Position numbers and translations under genes: made by a program. The notes below the pieces were generated by a model. The model had not been told where the DNA came from. It saw only the letters and a list, made by a program, of their open reading frames with translations, and ran no database searches. From the NCBI RefSeq assembly GCF_013393185.1, contig NZ_QJQX01000075.1, positions 124,001 to 188,000 of the forward strand: a stretch of DNA of 64,000 nucleotides. Direction: 5' to 3'. This DNA is from Sphingobium lactosutens. GTDB lineage: Bacteria > Pseudomonadota > Alphaproteobacteria > Sphingomonadales > Sphingomonadaceae. How positions within the stretch are numbered: the first letter of the stretch is position 1; each line of letters begins with the position of its first letter. This document shows positions 33,897 through 42,866 of the stretch, piece after piece.

Positions 33897-34643
33897 TCAG
33901 CGACGATCGCCCATGAAGCGCAGCAGGAACATGAACATGTTGATGAAGTCGAGATAGAGGTTCAGCGCCCCCATCACCACCGACTTGCCCATCATGTCGG
34001 TACCCGCGACATGCGCGTAGATGCTCTTGATCTTTTGCGTGTCATAGGCGGTCAGGCCCGCGAACAGCAGCACGCCGATGCAGCTGATGACCAGATCCAT
34101 CGCGCTCGACTTCAGGAACAGGTTGATGAGCATCGCGACCATCAGGCCGACCAGCCCCATGATGAGGAAGGTGCCGAAGCCCGACAGATCCTTCTTGGTG
34201 GTGTAGCCATACAGGCTAAGGCCCGCGAAGGCCGCGGCCGTCGCGAAGAAGGTCTGCGCGATCGAGGTGCCGGTATAAACCAGGAAGATCGACGAGAGCG
34301 ACAGGCCCATCACGGCCGCATAGGCCCAGAAGAGCGCCTGCATCGTCACGGTCGACAGGCGGTTGATGCCGAAGCTCATCACCATGACGAACGCCAGCGG
34401 CGCGAACATGATGACATATTTGAGGATGCCGGGGCCGGCCAGGATCTGGAGCGCCAGACCGCTGGACGCGAACAGCATGGCGACCACGCCCGTCAGCAGG
34501 ACGCCGCTCGCCATATAATTATAGACCGACAGCATGTAGCGGCGCAGGCCGGCGTCGAACGCCTCGCCTCGCGCGGCGGTGGCTCCGCCGAAGCCCGGAA
34601 TGCCGGTCGGGGCGCCGGAACGGGGGTCGGACCAGTTGGCCAT
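33897..34643 (-). CDS. Bax inhibitor-1/YccA family membrane protein
   Basis: 248 residues with seven predicted membrane helices, e.g. YMLSVYNYMASGVLLTGVVAMLF and ALFWAYAAVMGLSLSSIFLVYTG. The C-terminal part contains YDTQKIKSIY, the usual position of the conserved Asp pair of BI-1 channels, and ends LDFINMFMFLLRFMGDRR, as in most alphaproteobacterial members. The ATG at 34643 has AAAGGAG at 9 bases; the ATG three codons upstream is too close to it. A role in membrane protein quality control or ion leak is known for relatives only. Confidence 0.93.
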   Translation of the reverse strand: MANWSDPRSGAPTGIPGFGGATAARGEAFDAGLRRYMLSVYNYMASGVLLTGVVAMLFASSGLALQILAGPGILKYVIMFAPLAFVMVMSFGINRLSTVTMQALFWAYAAVMGLSLSSIFLVYTGTSIAQTFFATAAAFAGLSLYGYTTKKDLSGFGTFLIMGLVGLMVAMLINLFLKSSAMDLVISCIGVLLFAGLTAYDTQKIKSIYAHVAGTDMMGKSVVMGALNLYLDFINMFMFLLRFMGDRR

Positions 34644-34779
34644 GAAAATCATCTCCTTTGACGGCGTTCAGTGCCGATGTTCCTATTATCTGTCGAACGC
34701 GGCCCGACTTCAAGACAAACCGGAACGATTGCCCCCGAAAGGCCATGGCAGATCGTGGGCACGGCCCTATATCGAAGCC

Positions 34780-35340
34780 ATGCACCGTCTGTTCGTGGCC
34801 ATCCGGCCGCCCGCCCCCATTCGTTCGCTGCTGCTGTCGCTGATGACCGGCGTGCCCGGCGCGCGCTGGCAGGATGACGAGCAATTGCACCTGACCCTGC
34901 GCTTCATCGGCGAAGTCGACCGCCACCGCGCCAACGACATTGCCGACGCGCTTTCGACGATCCGCTTCGCGCCGTTCGACATCGCCCTGTCGGGCGTCGG
35001 CAGCTTCGACCGCAAGGGAGTGGTGGACACGCTCTGGGCCGGGGTGCAGCCGCGCGATCAACTGGCGGCGCTGCACAGGAAGATCGATCGCGCCTGCGTC
35101 TCGGTCGGTCTGGAGCCGGAGGGCCGCGCCTATCTGCCCCATGTCACGGTCGCGCGCTTCGGCCGGACGGGCGGGATGGTGGACGGCTTCCTAGCCGTCC
35201 ATGCAGGCCTGGTCAGCCCGCCCTTCCCGGTCGAGGGGTTCAGCCTGTTCGAAAGCCGGATCGGCCATGAGGGCGCCCGCTACGAAGCGGTCGCCCATTA
35301 TGGCGGGGGCCATAGCGGGGGCGTTGGCACCCCCGCCTGA
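34780..35340 (+). CDS. thpR: RNA 2',3'-cyclic phosphodiesterase (ThpR, 2H family)
   Basis: 186 residues. The two H-x-T-x motifs of the 2H phosphoesterases are at H37 (HLTLRFIG) and H121 (HVTVARFG), in the usual LigT/ThpR spacing. The enzyme opens 2',3'-cyclic phosphates of RNA. The start MHRLFVAIRPP is characteristic; the longer frame upstream overlaps the BI-1 gene on the other strand. Divergent from BI-1 across 136 bases. Confidence 0.93.
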   Translation: MHRLFVAIRPPAPIRSLLLSLMTGVPGARWQDDEQLHLTLRFIGEVDRHRANDIADALSTIRFAPFDIALSGVGSFDRKGVVDTLWAGVQPRDQLAALHRKIDRACVSVGLEPEGRAYLPHVTVARFGRTGGMVDGFLAVHAGLVSPPFPVEGFSLFESRIGHEGARYEAVAHYGGGHSGGVGTPA

Positions 35341-35362
35341 TCCCCCGCGCCTTTACAGCGGA

Positions 35363-35908
35363 TCAGCCCGCCTTCAGCACGCCGCAGGCGACACGGCCGC
35401 CGGCATTGCCAGCCGGATCGCTCTTGTTGTCGTCGGCCTGCGCATGGATCACCACCGCCGCGCCATCGGTATCGAGCAGCGGCGTCTCGCCGCCCTGGAT
35501 CTGGCCGTGCGGCACGACATATTCCAGCTCGCCCGCGCCATCCGATCCCGCGAGCATATTGGGCATGTCGCCCATGTGCATGCCGGCGGGATTGTCCTTG
35601 CCATGCTGGCGCCCGGTCGGGTTCCAGTGGCCGCCCGCGCTGGTGAAGTCGGGACCGGTGCAGGTACCGGTGGTGTGGATGTGCACGGCGTGGATGCCCG
35701 GCGTCAGCCCCGTCGCCTTGACCAGCACATGCAGGCCGTCGCCCGCCTCGGTCACGGTCGCCGTGCCGCGCGCGCTGCCGTCACCGGCGGCCAGGCTGGC
35801 ACGCGCCGTGGGCGCAGCGGCAGGCGCGGCCGCATCCGACGAGGCTGTGGCGCAGGCCGACGTGGCGAGGCCGATCGGCAGGGCGAGCAAAAGGGGGACG
35901 ATCTTCAT
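35363..35908 (-). CDS. sodC: Cu/Zn superoxide dismutase, lipoprotein form
   Basis: 181 residues. The copper and zinc ligands are visible in HAVHIHTTGTC, GGHWNPTGRQHG and VVIHAQADD, with two cysteines (TGTC and VACGVL) for the intrachain disulfide, and GNAGGRVACGVL at the end. A lipoprotein signal ends LATSAC, followed by an Ala-rich linker, so the enzyme is periplasmic and membrane-tethered. The ATG at 35908 has GGAG at eight bases; the longer frame is not supported. Confidence 0.95.
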   Translation of the reverse strand: MKIVPLLLALPIGLATSACATASSDAAAPAAAPTARASLAAGDGSARGTATVTEAGDGLHVLVKATGLTPGIHAVHIHTTGTCTGPDFTSAGGHWNPTGRQHGKDNPAGMHMGDMPNMLAGSDGAGELEYVVPHGQIQGGETPLLDTDGAAVVIHAQADDNKSDPAGNAGGRVACGVLKAG

Positions 35909-36004
35909 GGATAATCTCCGGAAAAAACGCGAGAGAGGTCTCAGCGCCGAAACTTCTGCGCGAACGCGGCAGACGGGCTTTTGTTGCCGATCCGAATCCA
36001 TTTG

Positions 36005-36418
36005 TCACCCCGCCGCGACGGGTTCTTCGGGCACATGGCAGACCGCCTCGACATTCAGACCGTCGGGATCGAGGATGAAGGCGGCATAATAGGATGGGCC
36101 ATAATGCGGCCGCAGCCCCGGCCCGCCCTGATCCCGGCCGCCCGCCGCCAGTCCCGCCGCATGGAAGGCATGGACCATCGCCCGATTCGCTACGCGAAAG
36201 GCGATATGCGTTCCTTCCCCGACCCGTTCATTGTCGCCGATCCAGAAAAAGGCATCGTCATCCGCCGTCCTGCCATAGCCATGCGCCGTCCCGCCGCTGC
36301 CATTCTCCTCCGGCGGGATCGTCCGCAGCCGGACGAGGCCGATCGCGCCCAGCAGCTGGTCATAAAATTCCCCCGACCGTTCCGCATCGCCGACAGCGAA
36401 CCCGACATGGTCGATCAT
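36005..36418 (-). CDS. VOC (glyoxalase/bleomycin resistance/dioxygenase) family protein
   Basis: 137 residues with two beta-alpha-beta-beta-beta modules. IDHVGFAVGDAERSGEFYDQLLGAIG opens the first; GTHIAFRVANRAMVHAFHAAGL opens the second, and AAFILDPDGLNVEAVCH ends with the Glu ligand position. Metal ligands His4, His in THIAF and Glu in NVEAV fit. Substrate unknown; a lactoylglutathione-lyase-like or resistance role is not demonstrable. Confidence 0.85.
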   Translation of the reverse strand: MIDHVGFAVGDAERSGEFYDQLLGAIGLVRLRTIPPEENGSGGTAHGYGRTADDDAFFWIGDNERVGEGTHIAFRVANRAMVHAFHAAGLAAGGRDQGGPGLRPHYGPSYYAAFILDPDGLNVEAVCHVPEEPVAAG

Positions 36419-36493
36419 GATGTTTCTCCTCTCCCGCCCAACCTCTGATCTCCGAAGACCGTTCCCGCTTGCCCGACTCAGTTCATTCCGTTA

Positions 36494-36511
36494 TTTCTGT
36501 TTTTACAGAAA
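36494..36511. promoter_or_regulatory. Putative operator upstream of the GbsR/MarR regulator
   Basis: TTTCTGT-TTTT-ACAGAAA is a perfect 7-bp inverted repeat placed directly before the AGGAA ribosome-binding site of the regulator, a typical position for autorepression. Confidence 0.6.
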
Positions 36512-36519
36512 GGAACGTC

Positions 36520-37065
36520 ATGCCACTTCTCGACCATCCCGACGCCAAGGCGTTCCTGCTCCACTGGGGCGAAATGGGCACGCAATGGGGCGTCAACCGG
36601 TCGGTGAGCCAGGTCCATGCCTTGCTTTACCTCTCCGACCGACCGCTGCCCGCCGACGAGATCGTCGACCAGCTCGGCCTCGCCCGTTCCAACGTCTCGA
36701 CCGCGCTCAAGGAATTGCAGTCCTATGCCATCGTCCGCCGCGTCCATGTGGAGGGCGACCGGCGCGACCATTTCGTTGCGGAACTGGACCTGTGGGAAAT
36801 GCTCACCCGCATCACTGCCGAGCGCAAGCGGCGTGAGATCGACCCGACCATCGCGCTGCTGAACGACCTCGCCCAGCGGCTGGCCAACGATGACAGCTGC
36901 CCGCCCCATGTGCGCGAACGGATCACGCGGATGCACGAATTCATGTCGACCCTGGGCAACTGGTATGAACAGGTCCGCGCCCTGCCCAAGCCGACGCTGG
37001 TCGCACTGATGAAACTGGGTGGCAAGGTCGCCCGCTTCCTGCCGGGCGCGAAGAAGGCCGAATAG
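36520..37065 (+). CDS. GbsR/MarR family transcriptional regulator
   Basis: 181 residues. A winged helix occupies about residues 30-105: VSQVHALLYLSDRPLPADEIVDQL, recognition helix ARSNVSTALKELQSYAIV, wing RRVHVEGDRRDHFVAE. The C-terminal helices (LWEMLTRITAERKRREIDPTI) fit the GbsR group. AAGGAA precedes the ATG at 36520. An operator-like palindrome lies just upstream, and a membrane SRPBCC gene 56 bases downstream is a likely target and partner. Confidence 0.88.
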   Translation: MPLLDHPDAKAFLLHWGEMGTQWGVNRSVSQVHALLYLSDRPLPADEIVDQLGLARSNVSTALKELQSYAIVRRVHVEGDRRDHFVAELDLWEMLTRITAERKRREIDPTIALLNDLAQRLANDDSCPPHVRERITRMHEFMSTLGNWYEQVRALPKPTLVALMKLGGKVARFLPGAKKAE

Positions 37066-37101
37066 TCCGCCGCCGCCCCTTCCTTCCCTTCTCACGCCCA
37101 A

Positions 37102-37125
37102 ACATTTCGGAGATTCCAGAAATGT
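37102..37125 (+). promoter_or_regulatory. Hairpin holding the ribosome-binding site and start codon of the SRPBCC gene
   Basis: ACATTTC (37102-37108) pairs with GAAATGT (37119-37125). The loop contains GGAG, and the right arm contains the ATG at 37122. The stem is short (7 bp, AT-rich), so any effect on translation would be temperature- or factor-dependent. Confidence 0.45.
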
Positions 37126-38111
37126 CTGACATTGAAGACATGCCCGATGCCGGCCAGAACCGCACGGCCCTGCTCCGCATCCTCGCCGCGATCGGCACCG
37201 CCTTCGCCTTCGCGCTCGGCGTCTACCTGCTGCTCGAAGCGCTCCAGCCCAATGGCGGCCTCATCAGCTTCTCCTTCCTGCTGATCCTGCCCGCCGCGAT
37301 CACCGCCTTCGTCACCTTCGTCGGCGATCCGATGGCGACCCGGAACCGCGCCTATTACATGACCATGCCGCTCTGGCTGCTGGGCGCGGTAATGCTCATC
37401 TCAATCCCGGTTCTGAAGGAAGGCATCATCTGCGTCGTGATGCTCGCGCCGCTCTGGATCGCCAGCGGCATGGTCGGCGCCTATGTCACCTACCGGATGC
37501 GCGGCCGCGCCGGGGATGGCGGCACCTATTGCATGGTGGCACTCGCCCTGCCGCTGGTCGCGATGCAGGTCGAACCAATGATCCCCCTGCCGCAGGCGAC
37601 CGCGACCGTCAGCCGGTCCGTCATCGTCAACGCCAGCCCGGTGGAAATCTGGCCGCTGCTGCGCGGCATCCCCGACGTCCGCCCCGGCGACGGCACATGG
37701 ACCTTCACCCAGGATGTGCTGGGCGTACCCCGTCCGATCGGCGCCCATATGCTGGGCGAAGGCATCGGCGCCACGCGCTTGGCCAATTGGGGACGGCAGG
37801 TGCGCTTCGCCGAACATATCATCGACTGGCAGCCGGGCCGCAGCATCGGCTGGCGCTTCGACTTTCGCGGCCTCGACGCCTGGCAGTTCACCGACCGGCA
37901 CCTGATGCCCGACAGCCGCTATTTCAAGGTGACGACCGGCGGCTATCGCATGGAGCCGATCGCCCCCGGCCGCACGCGCGTCACCATCGACACCCGTTAC
38001 TGGATGCAGACGCCGGTCAATGGCTATTCCCGCCTGTGGGGAGAGGTCTTCCTGGGCGACATCGAAGACAATCTGCTTGCTCTCATCCGCCAGCGTGCGG
38101 AGCGGCGTTGA
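37122..38111 (+). CDS. Membrane protein with C-terminal SRPBCC (polyketide cyclase-like) domain
   Basis: 329 residues. Four to five membrane helices cover residues 18-155 (ILAAIGTAFAFALGVYLLL, LISFSFLLILPAAITAFVTF, LWLLGAVMLISIPVL, IICVVMLAPLWIASGMVGAYV), then a START-like SRPBCC domain from about 160: SRSVIVNASPVEIWPLLRG, and AEHIIDWQPGRSIGWRFDF. The combination is likely involved in lipid or hydrophobic ligand binding at the membrane face, but no function is known to me. It follows the GbsR-type regulator in the same orientation. Confidence 0.8.
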   Translation: MSDIEDMPDAGQNRTALLRILAAIGTAFAFALGVYLLLEALQPNGGLISFSFLLILPAAITAFVTFVGDPMATRNRAYYMTMPLWLLGAVMLISIPVLKEGIICVVMLAPLWIASGMVGAYVTYRMRGRAGDGGTYCMVALALPLVAMQVEPMIPLPQATATVSRSVIVNASPVEIWPLLRGIPDVRPGDGTWTFTQDVLGVPRPIGAHMLGEGIGATRLANWGRQVRFAEHIIDWQPGRSIGWRFDFRGLDAWQFTDRHLMPDSRYFKVTTGGYRMEPIAPGRTRVTIDTRYWMQTPVNGYSRLWGEVFLGDIEDNLLALIRQRAERR

Positions 38112-38229
38112 ACCGCCCCTGTCCTATCGGCGGTCTGATCGGCTATACTCCTTGCCTCTGATAACAATATGTCCCACTGGCGACCGGAAATTGCCGAATC
38201 TGCGGGAAAAGTGCGAAGTTAAGCGAACC

Positions 38230-39573
38230 ATGTCCAATCATCAGGTCCATATCATCGGCGGCGGCCTCGCCGGATCGGAAGCCGCCTGGCAGCTGGCGCA
38301 GGCCGGCATTCGCGTCCGCCTGTCGGAAATGCGGGGAACGGGAGACATGACCCCGGCGCACCAGACCGATGGCCTTGCCGAACTGGTCTGCTCCAACAGC
38401 TTCCGCTCCGACGATGCCGACAAGAATGCCGTGGGCCTGCTGCATCAGGAAATGCGGCGGCTGGACTCGCTCATCATGGCGCAGGCCGAACCCGCCAAGG
38501 TGCCGGCCGGCTCCGCGCTTGCCGTCGACCGTCATCTCTTTTCCGGCGGCGTCACCCGCGCGCTCGCCGAACATCCCAATGTCGAGATCGTGCGCGAGCG
38601 GATCGACACGCTGCCCACCGAAGGCACGACCATCGTCGCCACCGGCCCGCTGACCGCCGCCGCCCTCGCCCAGAGCATCGGCCAGGCGGCTGGCATGGAG
38701 CATCTCGCCTTTTTCGACGCGATCGCGCCGGTCGTCCATCATGACAGCATCGACATGGACCAGTGCTGGATGGCCAATCGCTGGGACAAGATCGGCCCCG
38801 GCGGCGGCGAGGGCAAGGATTATATCAACTGCCCGATGGACAAGGAGCAATATCAGGCCTTCGTCCAGGGGTTGCTCGACGGCGAGAAGACCGAGTTCAA
38901 GGAATGGGAGTCCAGCACCCCCTATTTCGAGGGCTGCATGCCGATCGAGGTCATGGCGTCGCGCGGGCCGGAAACACTGCGCCACGGGCCGATGAAGCCG
39001 ATGGGTCTCGACAATCCGCGCACCGGCCGCTGGCCCTATGCCGTCGTGCAGCTGCGGCAGGATAATGCGTCGGGAACGCTCTGGAACATGGTCGGCTTCC
39101 AGACCAAGCTGAAACATGGCGCGCAGGTCGAACTGTTCCGCACCATTCCGGGGCTTGAAAAGGCCGAGTTTGCGCGGCTGGGCGGGCTGCACCGCAACAC
39201 CTTCATCCAAAGCCCCAAGCTGCTCGACCCCACGCTGCGCCTGAAAAGCGCCCCCCATATCCGTTTTGCCGGGCAGATGACGGGCTGCGAAGGCTATGTC
39301 GAGAGCGCCGCCATCGGCCTCATCGCCGGGCGTTTCGCGGCGGCTGAACTGCTGGGCCGCGACCTGACGCCGCCGCCCGCCGACACGGCGCTGGGCGCGC
39401 TGCTCGGCCATGTGACGGGCAATGTCGAGACGGCGGACTATCAGCCGATGAACGTCAATTTCGGCCTCTTCCCGACGCTGGAAGACGTGAAGAAGAAACA
39501 GCGCAAGGAAGCCTATACATCCCGCGCCCGCGCCTCCTTCGGCGCGTGGATGGGCGAGATGGAACTGGCCTGA
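38230..39573 (+). CDS. trmFO: Folate/FAD-dependent tRNA (uracil-54-C5) methyltransferase TrmFO
   Basis: 447 residues. The N-terminal FAD-binding motif is VHIIGGGLAGSEAAWQLAQ. Conserved stretches include LAELVCSNSFRSDD, with the Cys of the active-site pair, and the C-terminal GQMTGCEGYVESAAIGLIAG, with the second Cys. The enzyme makes ribothymidine at position 54 using methylenetetrahydrofolate. The start at 38230 was chosen over a 70-codon extension that overlaps the SRPBCC gene. Confidence 0.97.
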   Translation: MSNHQVHIIGGGLAGSEAAWQLAQAGIRVRLSEMRGTGDMTPAHQTDGLAELVCSNSFRSDDADKNAVGLLHQEMRRLDSLIMAQAEPAKVPAGSALAVDRHLFSGGVTRALAEHPNVEIVRERIDTLPTEGTTIVATGPLTAAALAQSIGQAAGMEHLAFFDAIAPVVHHDSIDMDQCWMANRWDKIGPGGGEGKDYINCPMDKEQYQAFVQGLLDGEKTEFKEWESSTPYFEGCMPIEVMASRGPETLRHGPMKPMGLDNPRTGRWPYAVVQLRQDNASGTLWNMVGFQTKLKHGAQVELFRTIPGLEKAEFARLGGLHRNTFIQSPKLLDPTLRLKSAPHIRFAGQMTGCEGYVESAAIGLIAGRFAAAELLGRDLTPPPADTALGALLGHVTGNVETADYQPMNVNFGLFPTLEDVKKKQRKEAYTSRARASFGAWMGEMELA

Positions 39574-39589
39574 CGCTATAAATTTCGGG

Positions 39590-40054
39590 TCAACATCTGC
39601 ACTTCGGCTTAGGCGCCCGCTTGGGCGCGGTCGCGGCGAACTCCGCCGGGGTCAGCTTGCCATCCTTGTCCGCGTCCGCTGCGCCGAAGCGGTCGGCCGT
39701 CGCCACCGCCCATTCCTCGAAGGACAGGAGGTTGTCACCATCCTTGTCCAGCGCCTTGAACGCCTTGGTGCGGCTGCCCATCATCTCGACGCGGGTGATG
39801 ACGCCATCGCGATTGCGGTCATAGCGGGCGAAGCGCTTCTGCTCGCGGCTCTGCGGACTGGCCTCGCCCGGCATCGGTGGCGCTTCGCCGACGGCATCGG
39901 GATCGCCCTCCGGCAGGCTCTCGATTTCGGGCGGTGGCGGCGGCGCGCTCGCCAATTGGGGCACAGGTGCAGTATCCGCGCGCCCCTGCCACCAGAACAG
40001 TCCGCCCGCGACCAGCAGCAGCGCCGCCATGCCCCCCGCCAACACTCGTCCCAT
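39590..40054 (-). CDS. EF-hand calcium-binding protein, exported or anchored
   Basis: 154 residues. An N-terminal helix (AGGMAALLLVAGGLFWW) is followed by a Pro/Glu-rich linker. Three EF-hand loops follow, DRNRDGVITRVE, DKDGDNLLSFEE and DADKDGKLTPAE, each with Asp at position 1, Gly at 6 and Glu at 12. The end (PKRAPKPKCRC) is basic with two cysteines. Calcium binding is well supported; the role is unknown. Confidence 0.88.
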   Translation of the reverse strand: MGRVLAGGMAALLLVAGGLFWWQGRADTAPVPQLASAPPPPPEIESLPEGDPDAVGEAPPMPGEASPQSREQKRFARYDRNRDGVITRVEMMGSRTKAFKALDKDGDNLLSFEEWAVATADRFGAADADKDGKLTPAEFAATAPKRAPKPKCRC

Positions 40055-40097
40055 GCCGTCCCCCTCAGCTTCGGAGCGCGGAACCTATCCCGATAGA

Positions 40098-40769
40098 CTA
40101 GCGCCCGACAAGCGCGATCCGCAGCAGCCTGAGCGCCAATCCGCGCGGCATCCCCGCCGGCGCGCCCTGTCCCGCCAACACATCCTGCCGAGCGAGAGTG
40201 AAGGCGATCCGCTGCGGCTTCCAGGCGCGCGGCCAGCGTGCGCCCTCGACCTGCGGCAACAGATCGCGCGCCATCTTCAACGCGGCCTCCGACAGCGCCG
40301 GATCATCGACATGGCCGACCAGATCCCAGAGCGCCCAGACCTGCCCCGCCGCAACCAGCCATTCGGGCGCGTCGTCAACCTCCGCCCCAATCTCTGCGAG
40401 CGCCCGGAACAGCCCGCCGCCACGCCCCACCGCATAATCGCGCAGGCCATCGGCATCGATCTCCGGCTCGACCACCAGCACTTCCCAGCCGTCGATCATC
40501 GCGACAAGGCCGGGCGCGGCCATCGCACCCGTCGCCCGCATCGCGTCCACGACCGGCTCGCCCCGCCCCTTGCGCGCGTCCGCATCCTCGATCACGTCGT
40601 TCCACCAGGCAAGCCGCATCTGCCCGATCGTCCGCTCGCTGGTCGTCCGCGCGACCTTGGCCAGCCGCCCGTCAAAGCCCCAGATCGCCCGATGCCGCGC
40701 CGCCCGCGACCCGGCATGGGCGCTCAACAACATGGCGAGCGGCGGCAGCGCATCTTCTTCCCCGCTCAT
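40098..40769 (-). CDS. Squalene/phytoene synthase-like protein
   Basis: 223 residues from MSGEED. It resembles the COG1562 fold through IGQMRLAWWNDVIEDAD and the helical GLRDYAVGRGGGLFRALAEI region. The first Asp-rich substrate motif of true phytoene synthases is replaced by WWNDVIED, and the protein is shorter than catalytic members, which places it nearer to the NDUFAF6-type, probably non-prenyl, branch. Function therefore uncertain. Overlapping longer start at 40790 not preferred. Confidence 0.7.
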   Translation of the reverse strand: MSGEEDALPPLAMLLSAHAGSRAARHRAIWGFDGRLAKVARTTSERTIGQMRLAWWNDVIEDADARKGRGEPVVDAMRATGAMAAPGLVAMIDGWEVLVVEPEIDADGLRDYAVGRGGGLFRALAEIGAEVDDAPEWLVAAGQVWALWDLVGHVDDPALSEAALKMARDLLPQVEGARWPRAWKPQRIAFTLARQDVLAGQGAPAGMPRGLALRLLRIALVGR

Positions 40770-40901
40770 CGCACAACTCCGCACATCCAAAGGGTTCGTC
40801 GGGTTATCGGTCCTTTAACCATCTTCCTCATACACATTCTAACGGGTGGGCCTGCATAGGCCGGGATAAGGCCCAGTCCATATTGGGCACGCGGGCGCGA
40901 C

Positions 40902-42866
40902 ATGGGTGATTGCGGACAAATGGGCAAGTCGAACGGACATCAAACGGGCTTTCTGGCGCGGCTGCTGCGAAACCAGGCCGGCAACACCATGGCGATCGTC
41001 GCAGCGGCGATCATCCCACTGGCCGCGCTGATCGGTGGCGGTCTCGACATGGGCCGCTCTTATATGGCGCGCGCGCGCATACAACAGGCGTGCGACGCCG
41101 CCGCCCTCGCCGGCAGGCGCGCCATGACGACGTCATCCATGACCGATTCCGACAAGGCTGAAGCGAAGAAATTCTTCGACTTCAACTTTCCCCAGGGAAC
41201 GTTCCAGACCGCCAGTTTCACGCCCGTCATCCAAAGCAAGCCCGGCGAAACCACCACCGTGCAGGTGACGGCGGCAACGACGATCCCCACCACCGTGATG
41301 AAGATGTTCGGCTACAGCACGTTGGCGCTCTCGGTCACGTGCGAAAGCCGGTTCGACATCGGCAATACCGACGTCATGCTGGTGCTCGATACCACCGGAT
41401 CGATGGCCTACTCCATCTCCGACGGCAACGGCGGCACAACCACCCGCCTGGCCGCGCTCAAGCAGGCGGTGAAGGATTTCTACGACACGCTGGGCGCGGG
41501 TTCGGACAGCACCGGCCGGATCCGCTACGGCTTCATGCCATATAGCTCGACCGTCAATGTCGGCTATCAGCTACCCTCCACCGCCCTGGTCGGCGGCAGG
41601 AGCGGCGAGACATGGACCTACAACAGCCGCCGCATGACCTATTACAACAATACGGCCCTGACCACGAGCACCTGCTACCGCAAATATAACAACAACAACT
41701 GCCGCACGACGCTCGCGACTGCGGAAAGCGATTCCGGCAACACCCGGACTCAAAGCCAATGCTACAACTGGGGCAACACGGCCGCCACGCTGAGCGGGTC
41801 CGCGCCGAACACCATCACCAAAGTGACCTACACCCCCGAAACCTACAATGGCGTCTCACCCGTGCCGTCATCCGGCTCGACCGCGCGCTCCTGCGTCCGG
41901 CGTGAAACCACGACGACCCATAATAGCGGCTATGTCGCTGGTACCGGCTGGTCCGAACTGAAACTGGAATATGGGGATTATGACATCCCCGTATCCGCCT
42001 ACATCGCTGGCAGTTCGATCGCCAATCCAACCTATTATGTCAGCACGCCAAATGACGTGGATGGCGAGCCTGTGCCGGCGACCGTCACATGGTCGGGCTG
42101 CATCGAGGAACGATCGACCGACAGCACCATCACGGCCACCACCTCGACCGCGTCCGTCCCCGACAACGCCCATGACCTCAATATCGACGAAGCGCCGACC
42201 GACACCGATACGCGATGGCGCCCGCATTGGCCCGAAGTCGAGTTCACGCGAGCGGGAGCCTATCTGAACGACGCCACGCGCATCAGCGGTGGCTGGAACG
42301 CCTGCCCCAGCCAGTCGCGGCGGCTAGCCAGCTATGCCAGCCGCAGTTCGACCCCGGCCGGCATGACGAGCAGCTTCAATGCCTATGTCGACGGCCTGAT
42401 CGCGGTAGGCGGCACCTATCATGACATCGGCATGCTGTGGGGCGCGCGCTTCCTGTCGCCGACCGGCATCTTCGCCAGCGACAACGCCAGTGCGCCCAAC
42501 GGCTTCAACATCTCCCGCCATATCGTGTTCATGACCGATGGCGACATGAGCGCCTATCAGAGCGTCTATGGCGCCTATGGCTATCAGGTGCTGGACGGCC
42601 GCGTCGCGGCGACCAACACCAACGACACCGGCCTCACGGCGATTCACAACCAGCGCCTCCAGATGCTGTGCAATGCGGTCAAAGGCAAGAAGATCACCGT
42701 CTGGGTGATCGGATTCCGCAACCAGTCCGAAGGCGATATCCAGACCCCGTTGCAGGGTTGCGCCTCCTCTTCCAACCATTGGACCATGGCCTATACCGCT
42801 GCTTCGCTCAGCCAGAAGTTCAGGGATATCGCCAAGAATATCGGCGGCCTGAGGCTGTCGCAATGA
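40902..42866 (+). CDS. Tad-type pilus assembly protein with von Willebrand factor A domain (TadG-like)
   Basis: About 654 residues. The N-terminus has the TadE/TadG arrangement: basic stretch, GNTMAIVAAAIIPLAALIGGGLDMGR helix, then RARIQQACDAAALAGRRAM. A vWA domain begins with the MIDAS motif DTTGSM (about 163-168) and ends with the TDGD and VWVIGF segments near 545-610. Between lies a long Asn/Ser/Thr/Tyr-rich region with several Cys. The start could instead be the ATG at 40920. Its stop overlaps the next gene in an ATGA. Likely a surface or periplasmic adhesive or pilus-related protein. Confidence 0.88.
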   Translation: MGDCGQMGKSNGHQTGFLARLLRNQAGNTMAIVAAAIIPLAALIGGGLDMGRSYMARARIQQACDAAALAGRRAMTTSSMTDSDKAEAKKFFDFNFPQGTFQTASFTPVIQSKPGETTTVQVTAATTIPTTVMKMFGYSTLALSVTCESRFDIGNTDVMLVLDTTGSMAYSISDGNGGTTTRLAALKQAVKDFYDTLGAGSDSTGRIRYGFMPYSSTVNVGYQLPSTALVGGRSGETWTYNSRRMTYYNNTALTTSTCYRKYNNNNCRTTLATAESDSGNTRTQSQCYNWGNTAATLSGSAPNTITKVTYTPETYNGVSPVPSSGSTARSCVRRETTTTHNSGYVAGTGWSELKLEYGDYDIPVSAYIAGSSIANPTYYVSTPNDVDGEPVPATVTWSGCIEERSTDSTITATTSTASVPDNAHDLNIDEAPTDTDTRWRPHWPEVEFTRAGAYLNDATRISGGWNACPSQSRRLASYASRSSTPAGMTSSFNAYVDGLIAVGGTYHDIGMLWGARFLSPTGIFASDNASAPNGFNISRHIVFMTDGDMSAYQSVYGAYGYQVLDGRVAATNTNDTGLTAIHNQRLQMLCNAVKGKKITVWVIGFRNQSEGDIQTPLQGCASSSNHWTMAYTAASLSQKFRDIAKNIGGLRLSQ

